A stretch of DNA of 64,000 nucleotides from Sediminicola sp040566555 (GTDB lineage Bacteria; Bacteroidota; Bacteroidia; Flavobacteriales; Flavobacteriaceae), in NCBI RefSeq assembly GCF_040566555.1, contig NZ_JBEWYP010000002.1:62001-126000 (forward strand). Direction: 5' to 3'. The translations under genes were made by a program, and so were the position numbers. The notes beneath the pieces were generated by a model, which was not told the origin of the DNA, did not search any database, and saw nothing but the letters and a program-made list of their open reading frames with translations. Below are positions 52,541 to 60,621 of the stretch, piece by piece; position 1 is the first letter of the stretch; every line of letters begins with the position of its first letter.

Positions 52541-52993
52541 ATGGGGTTTAACATTGTTCTTCTAGAACCAGAAATACCGAACAACACAGGAAATATCGGG
52601 AGGTTAAGCCTCGCATCAGGATCTCACCTCCATTTGGTAAAGCCCTTTGGATTTGAATTGGATGACAAACGGGTGAAGAGGGCCGGGCTGGATTATTGGC
52701 AATACCTCTCCCTTACCATTTACGAGAATAAAGAAGAATTCTTTGAAGTAAATAAACACAAAAAAATGGCCTTTTTATCCAGTCACGGAACAAAAGACCA
52801 TTGGGATATAGATTTTACGGATGATATGTTTCTAGTCTTTGGCAAAGAGTCTACGGGCCTATCCAAAGATATTTTAGCAGCCAATGCTGACCAATTGTTT
52901 AAAATTCCCATCTACAACGAACGGATCAGAAGCCTAAATTTGGCCAATGCCGTTGGGATAATTGTATACGAAGGACTGAGAAAACTTAGATAG
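52541..52993 (+). CDS. trmL: tRNA (cytidine/uridine-34-2'-O)-methyltransferase
   Basis: The 150-residue SPOUT-class enzyme matches TrmL/YibK. The N-terminal motif is LLEPEIPNNTGNIGRLSLASGSHLHLVKPFGF, the middle motif LVFGKESTGLSKDIL, and the C-terminal knot loop RSLNLANAVGIIVYEGLRKL. TrmL methylates the wobble ribose of tRNA-Leu species, using SAM. Size is right for the minimal SPOUT family. A terminator lies before it and a weak hairpin follows. Confidence 0.94.
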   Translation: MGFNIVLLEPEIPNNTGNIGRLSLASGSHLHLVKPFGFELDDKRVKRAGLDYWQYLSLTIYENKEEFFEVNKHKKMAFLSSHGTKDHWDIDFTDDMFLVFGKESTGLSKDILAANADQLFKIPIYNERIRSLNLANAVGIIVYEGLRKLR

Positions 52994-52996
52994 GAA

Positions 52997-53024
52997 TCCT
53001 ATTACAAAATAGGAGACTTTTTAT
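52997..53024 (+). terminator. Probable terminator after trmL
   Basis: The 7-bp stem TCCTATT / AATAGGA (loop ACAA) is followed by GACTTTTTATTT. The stem is AT-rich, so termination strength is uncertain. Confidence 0.5.
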
Positions 53025-54595
53025 TTCCCTGCCAAAACCTTATAGGTTGGATCTTCTAAAACATTTACCTCAATAATAGCGTCTGCATTTGCCAATAAAC
53101 GTTTACAATCCTTGCTCAAATGCTTTAAATGGACCTTTTTGCCCACCTTGGCATAGCGTTCGGTAATCCTATTCAAGGCTTCAATACCCGACATATCGGC
53201 TACCCTACTTTCTTTAAAATCGATGATGATATCCGAAGGGTCATTAATAATATCAAATTTTTCAGCAAAAGCAGCGGTAGATCCAAAAAATAGGGGGCCG
53301 TATATTTCGTAAATTTTCACCCCGTTTTCATCAATACTTTTTCTTGCCCTGATACGTTTTGCATTCTCCCAAGAATAGGCCAATGCAGAAATAATAACCC
53401 CAAAAAGTACTGCAATTGCCAAATTATGGGTCACAGCAGTTATTAAGGTCACCAAAACCATGACAACAACGTCCGAGGTTGGCATTTTTTTAAAGGTCTT
53501 GAAACTCGCCCATTCAAAAGTACCAATTGCTACCATGAACATTAGTCCAACCAACGCCGCCATGGGCAACCGTTCAATTAGACTAGATCCGAACATAATG
53601 AACACCAACAGCATGATGGCCGCGGTAATCCCGGACAAACGAGCCCTTGCACCAGCAGAGGTGTTGATTAAACTTTGGCCTATCATGGCACAACCACCCA
53701 TTCCAGAAAGGAATCCTGAAAAAATATTTGCCGTTCCTTGCGCTATACATTCCTTGTTTCCACTACCACGTGTATCAGTGATCTCATCAATGATATTCAA
53801 GGTCAAAAGACTTTCTATTAACCCTACTCCGGCAACTATAGCTGCATAAGGGAATATGATTTTAAACGTTTCCAGGTTTAAGGGAATATTGGGAATCGAT
53901 AAGGGAGGGAACCCACCTTTAATACTTTCCCCGACTGCGATGGTATCGGCTACAGTACGCGTGTCTATGCCAAAACCTAATACAATGGCAGAAACCACGA
54001 TGATAGCCAGTAAAGATGAAGGGATTGCTTTTGTGATCTTAGGGAAGCCCCAAATAATGACCATTGTCAAAACGGTTAACCCAAGCATGGTCCAAAATGC
54101 AGCTCCCGATAATAGATCCGTAGTTCCCTTCTCATAAAAATTGGGGAACTGGGCCATGAATATTATTATTGCCAGACCGTTTACAAATCCGAACATCACC
54201 GGATGGGGCACCAATCTAATAAACTTCCCCAATTTCAGCACCCCGGCCGTAATCTGCAGTAATCCTGCAATTATAACGGTCGCGAAAACATAATGTAAAA
54301 TGGTTTCTGGGGTTATACCTGGAAAATTATCTTTTAATTCTAGGATAAGGCCCACAAAAATTACTGCAACGGCTCCTGTAGCTCCAGAGATCATACCAGG
54401 TCTACCTCCTAAAATAGAGGTGATCAACGCAACTACGAAAGCAGCGTAAAGACCCGTTAAAGGCGAGAATCCCGGAATCAGGGCAAAGGCAATTGCTTCT
54501 GGCACCAAGGCAAAGGCCACGGTAAGTCCAGATAATATCTCTGTTCTGTAATTAACCTTCTGTGAAAAATCGAATAGATTTAAAAATTTCTTCAT
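53021..54595 (-). CDS. SulP-family anion transporter with STAS domain
   Basis: From the ATG at 54595 the protein has 524 residues, 10-12 transmembrane helices (about 20-400) and a C-terminal STAS domain (about 420-520; IIIDFKESRVADMSGIEALNRITERYAKVGKKVHL). SulP motifs are visible near ATGAVAVIFVGLI and in GFLSGMGGCAMIGQSLINTSAGARARLSGI. Members move sulfate, bicarbonate or other anions, often with sodium or protons; the substrate cannot be told here. The Met at 54646 is in frame but would add 17 polar residues and is less likely. It appears monocistronic. Confidence 0.92.
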   Translation of the reverse strand: MKKFLNLFDFSQKVNYRTEILSGLTVAFALVPEAIAFALIPGFSPLTGLYAAFVVALITSILGGRPGMISGATGAVAVIFVGLILELKDNFPGITPETILHYVFATVIIAGLLQITAGVLKLGKFIRLVPHPVMFGFVNGLAIIIFMAQFPNFYEKGTTDLLSGAAFWTMLGLTVLTMVIIWGFPKITKAIPSSLLAIIVVSAIVLGFGIDTRTVADTIAVGESIKGGFPPLSIPNIPLNLETFKIIFPYAAIVAGVGLIESLLTLNIIDEITDTRGSGNKECIAQGTANIFSGFLSGMGGCAMIGQSLINTSAGARARLSGITAAIMLLVFIMFGSSLIERLPMAALVGLMFMVAIGTFEWASFKTFKKMPTSDVVVMVLVTLITAVTHNLAIAVLFGVIISALAYSWENAKRIRARKSIDENGVKIYEIYGPLFFGSTAAFAEKFDIINDPSDIIIDFKESRVADMSGIEALNRITERYAKVGKKVHLKHLSKDCKRLLANADAIIEVNVLEDPTYKVLAGK

Positions 54596-55088
54596 CAATT
54601 TGTAAATAAATGATTTATGACAAGTAGCTAGCCATTTTCGGAACAAGCCACCTTAAACATTCCAATTAAAAAAACAATCCTAATTTTTTAGAAAATCCGG
54701 GTTATTTCGCTGGAATATCCTTCTTAATTAAGCGCGCAAAAATACCAATTTTACTTGGTTAAAGCCATTTTTCGGCAATTAATAGACAGATTTCATTGGT
54801 ATTTATGGAATGATGAGAATTTACAATAGCATTTTGGACATCCCTTAATCAATACCCCTAAAGAATTAATTATTAATACTTTATAAGTAGTAATTCTTTG
54901 ATCCCCACATCATAAAATTGAAAATTATCAATATCTCTGTAATGCCATAACTGCCAATGGCTGTATAACGGCTTCTAATTAAGTCTTTTCTTTTGAGTAT
55001 TTATTTTGAACATTTTCAACATTCCTTAAGCTTTCAGCCCTTCAATATTCTGGTTTACAACGGTTAAGGTGGTACTCTTTTTTTTAAG
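54596..55088. other. Intergenic region with inverted repeats
   Basis: This stretch of almost 500 bp has no recognisable gene. It contains a 10-bp inverted repeat (AAATACCAAT at 54740-54749 with ATTGGTATTT at 54795-54804). It also contains a longer AT-rich hairpin (AAAGAATTA at 54860-54868 with TAATTCTTT at 54891-54899, plus an inner TACTT/AAGTA stem). Neither has a T-run placing it as a terminator. Confidence 0.6.
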
Positions 55089-55096
55089 TACATTTG
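55089..55096 (+). promoter_or_regulatory. -7 element of gpsA
   Basis: TACATTTG fits TAnnTTTG and lies 18 bp before the gpsA ATG at 55115. Its TTG is a false start candidate in the same frame. No clear -33 TTG. Confidence 0.45.
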
Positions 55097-55114
55097 GGCA
55101 GAATACGTTTATCA

Positions 55115-56116
55115 ATGGGAAAAAATTTACAATTTGCTGTTTTAGGAGGTGGTAGCTGGGCTACTGCCATTGTTAAAATGTTGACCGAAAATTTAGATCA
55201 GGTCTATTGGTATATGCGCAACGAGGATGCCATTAACCACATAAAGACCCAGAAGCACAATCCCAACTATTTGAGCTCTGTGGAGTTCAACACTGATAAA
55301 CTAAATCTGACCAGTGACATTAACACTGCTGTAAAAAACGCAGATGTCTTGATATTTGCCATTCCTTCCGCTTTTTTAAATACTGAGCTGTCCCAATTGT
55401 CAGAATCATTAAAAGATAAAATTATCTTTTCGGCCATTAAAGGAATCGTCCCAGAAACGGGATTGATTGTTGGGGAGCATTTTCACGAAAAATACGACAT
55501 TCCATTCGAAAATATTGGGGTTATCACAGGACCTTGCCATGCAGAGGAAGTTGCCTTGGAACGCTTATCCTATCTAACAATCGCCTGTGCCGATAAACAT
55601 AAAGCCCAATTGGTGGCCAAGAATTTGAGCAGTGAATATATTAAGACCAAAATCTCGGATGATATTATAGGTACTGAATATGCTGCAATGCTCAAGAATA
55701 TCTATGCGATAGCCGCAGGTATTGCCCATGGCTTGGGATATGGCGATAATTTCCAAAGTGTCCTGATGAGCAATGCCATTCGGGAGATGAAACGTTTTAT
55801 CAAACGCGTTCACCATATGAAGCGCAATATCAACAATTCGGCTTATTTGGGTGACCTATTGGTTACCGGTTATTCCGTATTCAGTCGCAACCGTATGTTT
55901 GGAAATATGATAGGCAAAGGGTATACCGTAAAAAGTGCCATGATGGAAATGAGTATGGTGGCAGAAGGATATTATGCTACAAAAAGCGCCTATATCCTGA
56001 ATGAAAAGCACAAAAAGAAATCAAAAACCCCTATTTTGAATGCGGTTTACGAGGTGCTTTATGAGAATAAAAATGCCAAAACAGTTTTCCAAAAGCTCAC
56101 GGATAAACTGGATTAA
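55115..56116 (+). CDS. gpsA: Glycerol-3-phosphate dehydrogenase (NAD(P)+)
   Basis: From the ATG at 55115 the protein has 333 residues and starts MGKNLQFAVLGGGSWATAIVKML, the GpsA dinucleotide motif. FSAIKGIVPETGLIVGEHF, VITGPCHAEEVALERLSYLTIA and GTEYAAMLKNIYAIAAGIAHGLGYGDNFQSVLMSNAIREM hold the catalytic Lys and substrate-binding motifs. It makes sn-glycerol-3-phosphate from dihydroxyacetone phosphate for phospholipid synthesis in the cytosol. Length is normal. It is a single gene with its own -7 element. Confidence 0.95.
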   Translation: MGKNLQFAVLGGGSWATAIVKMLTENLDQVYWYMRNEDAINHIKTQKHNPNYLSSVEFNTDKLNLTSDINTAVKNADVLIFAIPSAFLNTELSQLSESLKDKIIFSAIKGIVPETGLIVGEHFHEKYDIPFENIGVITGPCHAEEVALERLSYLTIACADKHKAQLVAKNLSSEYIKTKISDDIIGTEYAAMLKNIYAIAAGIAHGLGYGDNFQSVLMSNAIREMKRFIKRVHHMKRNINNSAYLGDLLVTGYSVFSRNRMFGNMIGKGYTVKSAMMEMSMVAEGYYATKSAYILNEKHKKKSKTPILNAVYEVLYENKNAKTVFQKLTDKLD

Positions 56117-56170
56117 TTACACATTTGACATTAGAATGAAACTACTGAAAAAGGGTAAATAAAAGTTAAT

Positions 56171-56479
56171 TTACCTAGTGAAGTCGTACTCCCGCTCCAC
56201 CAAACACACGCGGACCTTATACCAGCTATACCAATCGGAAATGCCCTTTCTTTGGGCCAATAGGTGTTCTGTTTGCTGTTTCCAATCTGAAATAGCCTGT
56301 AGATTTTTCCAATAGCTTATAGTGATCCCAATATTTTCCCGTGCACTTTCGAACCCTAAATAGCCCGGTTGCCTTTTGGCCAATTCCTCCATCTCTTGTG
56401 CCATAGCGGCATAACCCTTGTCTCCAGCCGTTCTTGTTGAAGTAAAAATTACCGCATAGTATGGGGTATCAAGATGCAT
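56171..56479 (-). CDS. Antibiotic biosynthesis monooxygenase-domain protein (YgiN-like)
   Basis: This 102-residue ABM-type ferredoxin-like domain protein has YYAVIFTSTRTAGDKGYAAMAQEMEELAKRQPGYLGFESARE and ISYWKNLQAISDWKQQTEHLLAQRKGISDWYSWYKVRV, the usual pattern of small quinol or heme-handling ABM dimers. The precise reaction is unknown. It starts 4 bp after the upstream hypothetical gene's stop, so the two are one transcript. Confidence 0.88.
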   Translation of the reverse strand: MHLDTPYYAVIFTSTRTAGDKGYAAMAQEMEELAKRQPGYLGFESARENIGITISYWKNLQAISDWKQQTEHLLAQRKGISDWYSWYKVRVCLVEREYDFTR

Positions 56480-56483
56480 AAAA

Positions 56484-56840
56484 TCAGTTTATATATTGTT
56501 TCTCTAAAAAATAACCGACCAAAGCCTCTTTCATTAAGATCGATTGCTCTCCCGACTTTAAGGTGGGAAGTTCTTCTTTTATGGTATAATGCGGCCATCC
56601 TTCTTCATCGAAAAATTCGAACTCATAATAGCCGTAAGGCTCCAACAGTCGACATATGGCGATGTGCATCAGGTTCACCTTTTCATCCTTCTTGAAATCC
56701 CTATGCAATTGCCCTAATTCCTGAACGCCCACCAAATAAATTATAGCATCGAGCTCCAAAGGATCCCCATCAGCAAATTGGGAGGATAATTTGGTTACCA
56801 ACACGTCCCATCGTTCTTTTAATTCAATATCTCTAGCCAT
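56484..56840 (-). CDS. Conserved hypothetical protein of Flavobacteriia
   Basis: From the ATG at 56840 (MARDIELKERWDVLVTKL) the protein has 118 residues. It has no signal peptide, is acidic, and has a middle segment LDAIIYLVGVQELGQLHRDFKKDEKVNLMHIAICRLLEPYGYYEFEFFDEEGWPHY. I recognise this as an unnamed family widespread in Flavobacteriia, with no known role. An upstream in-frame Met at 56873 lies in the divergent promoter region and is not favoured. It is co-directional with the ABM gene. Confidence 0.8.
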   Translation of the reverse strand: MARDIELKERWDVLVTKLSSQFADGDPLELDAIIYLVGVQELGQLHRDFKKDEKVNLMHIAICRLLEPYGYYEFEFFDEEGWPHYTIKEELPTLKSGEQSILMKEALVGYFLEKQYIN

Positions 56841-56878
56841 GACTTTTATTGTAGCCCCAAAGGTACAAATCAAAATTA

Positions 56879-56886
56879 TATATTTG
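56879..56886 (+). promoter_or_regulatory. -7 element for the CvpA gene
   Basis: TATATTTG fits TAnnTTTG and lies 15 bp before the ATG at 56902. The nearest upstream TTG is 27 bp away. On the other strand of the same gap TACCTTTG (56865-56858) and TAATTTTG (56878-56871) also fit, so the divergent gene is served by this short region too. Confidence 0.45.
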
Positions 56887-56901
56887 TGAAAACAACGTTA
56901 T

Positions 56902-57423
56902 ATGAGTTTTTTGGATATTGTTTTGGGCATCTTACTCCTTTTTGGGCTTTTAAAAGGATTAAAAAATGGACTTTTAATTGAAATAGCCTCTCTTATTGCC
57001 CTTGTAGCCGGACTTTATGGCGCTATTCACTTCTCATATATCGTTGGGGACTACCTCTCGCAACATTTTACTTGGGATGAAAATTACATGAACCTAACGG
57101 CATTTATTATCACCTTTGTTATTATCATACTCTTGGTATCCTTCGTAGGAAGGCTACTTACCAAAATAGTGGATTTTGCAATGCTTGGACTTTTAAATAG
57201 AATTGCCGGTGGTATTTTCGGCATGTTAAAAGTAGCCGTGATCTTAGGGGCATTATTAATGTTTTTCCACAATTCCTTGTTTAAGTTCGGTATGATAAAG
57301 GATGAGACCATAGAAGAATCGGTTCTTTATGAGCCTATCAAAGAAATTGGGGCCTTTGTTTTTAGCAAGGTGCTGCGCAAGGAAAAAATAATCGTGGAGC
57401 CAGAGGAACACATTTCTATTTAA
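56902..57423 (+). CDS. CvpA-family membrane protein
   Basis: The 173-residue protein has four transmembrane helices (about 3-22, 26-46, 66-86, 100-122). The CvpA pattern includes SFLDIVLGILLLFGLLKGLKNGLLIEIASLIALVAGLYGAIHFS and VGRLLTKIVDFAMLGLLNRIAGGIFGMLKVAVILGALLMFFH. CvpA is linked to colicin V production and, more broadly, to envelope and biofilm traits, with an unclear mechanism. It is a single gene with a very short leader. Confidence 0.88.
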   Translation: MSFLDIVLGILLLFGLLKGLKNGLLIEIASLIALVAGLYGAIHFSYIVGDYLSQHFTWDENYMNLTAFIITFVIIILLVSFVGRLLTKIVDFAMLGLLNRIAGGIFGMLKVAVILGALLMFFHNSLFKFGMIKDETIEESVLYEPIKEIGAFVFSKVLRKEKIIVEPEEHISI

Positions 57424-57465
57424 TAGGGTAATATTTTTATTGATACTCATAGTATTAATAGCCAC

Positions 57466-57579
57466 CTAAAACTGAAGCTCCCCATACACCACTTCTTCGG
57501 AGATTGCAGGAATATTTACTTTTAGATATTTATCTCGGCTTATTTTTTCAAACCTTTAGGGTTGCATTTCATTTTCAAA
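57466..57579 (-). pseudogene. Decayed 3' remnant of a SRAP (YedK/HMCES) gene
   Basis: On the minus strand this stretch reads, ending in TAG, NIPAISEEVVYGELQF, near-identical to the end of the intact gene at 58953 (NIPEISEEVVYEELQY). The first 53 bp share 47 with that gene. Homology then continues more weakly for about 60 bp (FENEM against PENEL) with a 3-bp indel, and a TAA replaces the expected Tyr codon (57556-57558). Upstream of about 57580 no similarity is left. This is a truncated, non-functional second copy, 1,487 bp from the intact one, with the acyltransferase between them. Confidence 0.7.
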
Positions 57580-57823
57580 ACGTCATATGCATTAAATGAA
57601 CCAATCATCATCGTATCAGTTTGATCTATCAATATTTATCCCTTTAAACCATTAAAAAAATTTAATTTATATTGTAGCTTTTAAAATGACTTTTTAACAA
57701 TTCCCCCTGAGTTAAATTGGATTTTATGTTATTAAAATTTAATTGAAGTTCTATAATTGTTGGTCAATTCATCTTTATCGGATGGAACAAAAAATTAAAA
57801 TAAGATAACCGAATCCAATACAC
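57580..57823. other. AT-rich spacer before the acyltransferase gene
   Basis: This 244-bp stretch holds no recognisable gene or exact promoter. It is clearly more AT-rich than the neighbours and starts where similarity to the SRAP remnant stops, so it probably belongs to the inserted segment. Confidence 0.5.
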
Positions 57824-58870
57824 ATGTTCTTAAATTCAATAAACAATTTTAGAGCGATAGCCATCCTATTTATTGTTGCAGGACACTGTTTTTATATTTC
57901 CAATATTCAATTTGGAGCTATTTGGGGTCCAATAATTTACAATTTAATTAACGGAGGGACTGTTTTTTTTGTATTTATTTCGGGATTTCTATTTCATCAT
58001 CTTTTCTATAGAAAATATGAATTCAATAGCTTTTTAAAGTCCAAATTTAAAAGGCTATTTTTACCATACACCATTCTTTCCATAGCCCCAATAATACTAT
58101 GTTTTAAATTTAAACCAAATTTTTGGATCGATGGTTCCTCCACTTTTACCCCTGGTATACTACAGGATTATGCTATCCCTGCATTAAAGTATTTTCTTAG
58201 CGGAGAGCATATGGTAGCCTATTGGTATATTCCATTTGCACTGCTGTTATTTTTATTTTCACCATTACATATTGCCTTTATAAAATTGAATTTAAAAATT
58301 CAGATTGGTGTTTTATCTTTATTGTTTGTCATTTCTTCCTTGATTCACAGGCCTTCTGAATTTTTAATGGTATTTCATTCCTTACTTTATTTTACCCCAG
58401 TTTATCTCTTTGGTATATTATGTTCAATCCACAAAGAGTCAATCTATCTCAAACTAAAAGGAAAAGATTTAATCCTTCTCGCTAGCGCTTTAGGCTTTGC
58501 TGCCTTGGAAGTTTACTTCGGGAACAAAGGGAATTATGTTAAAGAGTTCTTTGTGTTTAATGGAGTTGATTTAATGTTGATTCAAAAGACACTGCTGTGT
58601 CTGTTTTTTATGGTATGGTTGCATCGATATGAACACTTTTCAAACAAATATGTAAATATTGTTGCGACTACCAGTTTTACCATATTTTTCCTTCATGGAT
58701 ATTTTTTATGGATCCTGAATTACACGAAATCCTATTTTGGCATTTATTTTTCATACCCTTGGATTGCCTATCTTTCCATTTCATTATTTCTATTATTAAT
58801 TAGTGTTTGGACCTCATTGATTGTTAAGAAACTCCTGCCAAAATATTCAAGGTATATCATAGGATATTAG
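57824..58870 (+). CDS. Acyltransferase 3 family membrane protein
   Basis: The 348-residue multi-pass protein has about ten transmembrane helices. It begins MFLNSINNFRAIAILFIVAGHCFY, the family's N-terminal RAIAIL--V--GH motif with the catalytic His. INGGTVFFVFISGFLFHHLFYRK and SKFKRLFLPY also match. Acyltransferase 3 proteins acetylate surface polysaccharides, lipids or peptidoglycan. No polysaccharide gene is next to it. Base and codon usage are visibly more AT-rich than in nearby genes, and it lies between two copies of the SRAP gene end, so it looks acquired. Confidence 0.85.
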   Translation: MFLNSINNFRAIAILFIVAGHCFYISNIQFGAIWGPIIYNLINGGTVFFVFISGFLFHHLFYRKYEFNSFLKSKFKRLFLPYTILSIAPIILCFKFKPNFWIDGSSTFTPGILQDYAIPALKYFLSGEHMVAYWYIPFALLLFLFSPLHIAFIKLNLKIQIGVLSLLFVISSLIHRPSEFLMVFHSLLYFTPVYLFGILCSIHKESIYLKLKGKDLILLASALGFAALEVYFGNKGNYVKEFFVFNGVDLMLIQKTLLCLFFMVWLHRYEHFSNKYVNIVATTSFTIFFLHGYFLWILNYTKSYFGIYFSYPWIAYLSISLFLLLISVWTSLIVKKLLPKYSRYIIGY

Positions 58871-58952
58871 ACACTTTCAATAAATAGTTTTTAATCTATT
58901 TAGCCCCTATAACTCAGGTTAGACCACATTTCTCTAGATTAAGATTAAAAAC

Positions 58953-59717
58953 CTAATACTGAAGTTCCTCATACACTACTTCTTCGGAAATTTCAGGAAT
59001 ATTGCCACTGTAATCCTTTCCCCTTAACCTACCTACAGTATAGGCTTCCAGTTCATTTTCAGGGAAGGCGGCAATCAAATTTTCAACTTGTTTTTGGTCG
59101 AGTTCGTCCCTTATTGGGTTTAACCATTGGTCCTCCAATTCATAAGGTAAAATGACGGGCATTCTAGGGCCCTTTAGTTTAGGATTATTGTGGATTTTGG
59201 CCAGTAAAGAATTTCCAGTAGTTGTAACAATAGAAAATGAATTCAGCATTGTTTTTGTTTCGCCATCATACCACTCACTCCACAATCCGGCAAGTGCTAT
59301 TGGACTTTGGTTTTTCAATTGAATATAAAAAGGATAGGTCTTTCCATTAAAATGATGGTGTTCATAAAACCCGTCGATATAAATAATGCAGCGACTATTT
59401 TTGGCAGCTTCCCTAAAGGATGGTTTTTCAAAGATGGTTTCTCCCCTTGCATTGAGTGTATTGTTCCATAACTTATTCAGCTGGACCCTATCCTTTACCC
59501 AATGGGGCACCAAGCCCCAAGATGACACCTCTGGAAAATCAGGGGAGCGGTCCGTATAAATAAGTAGTTTAGGATGGCTGAACCCAGAAGCATGGTGCAA
59601 AGGAAGATCTGTTAAGGGAACCAAATCCTCAAGAATTTCTTCAATGGCCTTTTTATCCCCACTCCTTTTGGCGCGGTTGAGCTGGGCTTCCAAGCTGGCT
59701 TTAATATCGTAGCACAT
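58953..59717 (-). CDS. SOS response-associated peptidase (SRAP; HMCES/YedK family)
   Basis: The 254-residue protein begins MCYDIKASLEAQ, with the essential Cys2 that crosslinks to abasic sites in single-stranded DNA after Met removal. NNTLNARGETIFEKPSFREAAKNSRCIIYIDGFYEHHHFNGKTYPFYI holds the catalytic Asn and Glu, and KIHNNPKLKGPRMPVIL holds the His segment. It shields abasic sites and reverses the crosslink in replication-linked repair. Length is slightly above E. coli YedK. A decayed copy of its last codons is found at 57466-57579. Confidence 0.93.
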   Translation of the reverse strand: MCYDIKASLEAQLNRAKRSGDKKAIEEILEDLVPLTDLPLHHASGFSHPKLLIYTDRSPDFPEVSSWGLVPHWVKDRVQLNKLWNNTLNARGETIFEKPSFREAAKNSRCIIYIDGFYEHHHFNGKTYPFYIQLKNQSPIALAGLWSEWYDGETKTMLNSFSIVTTTGNSLLAKIHNNPKLKGPRMPVILPYELEDQWLNPIRDELDQKQVENLIAAFPENELEAYTVGRLRGKDYSGNIPEISEEVVYEELQY

Positions 59718-59998
59718 AAAAAATTGTATATATCCTTACTAGAGGCGTATCATTTAAAGTTATAGATTTTATCGGTGTCAATAAAATATTATTTACAATA
59801 CCGTTTACAGTTTTCAATCACACAAATGATTCAGAAATTGTCCTGGAGGATGTAAATTCGCTCTTCTGATTGTATAATTTTTAGTTGCATTTCATCGAAA
59901 TAACATGATAGCTTATCCCGTTTTAGCTAAAATTTTAGTATTATTACATAGTTGTTGACCCCAAATCAGCAGAACTAGAAGACCCCCATTCCTCACTA
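59718..59998. other. Intergenic region upstream of the CAP lipoprotein
   Basis: This 281-bp stretch has no recognisable gene. A TAACTTTA near-consensus -7 element lies upstream of the SRAP gene on the minus strand. The right end leads into a tandem repeat at 59999-60038. Confidence 0.5.
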
Positions 59999-60038
59999 CC
60001 TACTTAGCAATTGAACATACCTACTTGCGATTGAGCAC
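59999..60038 (+). repeat. Imperfect tandem repeat of 20-21 bp
   Basis: ACCTACTTAGCAATTGAACA (59999-60018) is followed by ACCTACTTGCGATTGAGCA (60020-60038), with one deletion and few mismatches. The period of 21 bp is two helical turns. It ends 3 bp before the ATG of the CAP lipoprotein, so it may be a regulator-binding site or an RNA feature of the leader. Confidence 0.55.
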
Positions 60039-60041
60039 TTT

Positions 60042-60518
60042 ATGAAGGGAAGGTTACACTTAGCTGTAATGGTCTTATTCGTTTTGATGGTTTCATCTTG
60101 TAGCAAGGATTCCATTGACGATACTGCCATTCCAAAAGCTGAAAATGCGGTTAGCGTAGAACAAGAATTACTGGTCATGGTTAATGACTACAGGACTTCT
60201 TTGGGCTACTCCAACCTTGATTTCAGTGAAGTGGCATACGACTATGCCAATGACCATACAGATTATATGATCGCCATGGGAACTATCAATCACGACAATT
60301 TTAGTGCACGGGCCTCCCAAATATCAACCGAAGTAAATGCTTCCATTGTGGCCGAAAATGTGGCCAAAGATTACACCTCCGCCCAGAAGGCTTTTGATGA
60401 ATGGATGGCCAGTGCTGGACACAGAAAAAATATTGAGGGCAATTTTTCACATACCGCAATTAGCGTAAAAAAAGATAAGGCCGGTAATTTTTATTACACC
60501 CAATTGTTCTACAAGTAG
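60042..60518 (+). CDS. CAP-domain (SCP/PR1-like) lipoprotein
   Basis: The 158-residue protein has a lipoprotein signal (MKGRLHLAVMVLFVLMVSS then Cys20) and a CAP domain (about 38-158). It starts with VEQELLVMVNDYRTSLGYSNLDFSEVAYDYANDHTDYMIAMGTINHDNFSARA, with the conserved His and Glu pocket, and ends in GHRKNIEGNFSHTAISVKKDKAGNFYYTQLFY. Bacterial CAP lipoproteins are envelope proteins of mostly unknown function. An unusual tandem repeat abuts the start codon. Confidence 0.88.
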   Translation: MKGRLHLAVMVLFVLMVSSCSKDSIDDTAIPKAENAVSVEQELLVMVNDYRTSLGYSNLDFSEVAYDYANDHTDYMIAMGTINHDNFSARASQISTEVNASIVAENVAKDYTSAQKAFDEWMASAGHRKNIEGNFSHTAISVKKDKAGNFYYTQLFYK

Positions 60519-60621
60519 TCTTCGCTAAAGCCATTTACTTTTCTTAAATTAGCAGTAGCCTTTTTGGATATCCAAACCGTGGATTTACAATGGGCCAACA
60601 AACAATGATAAAATTGGTACT

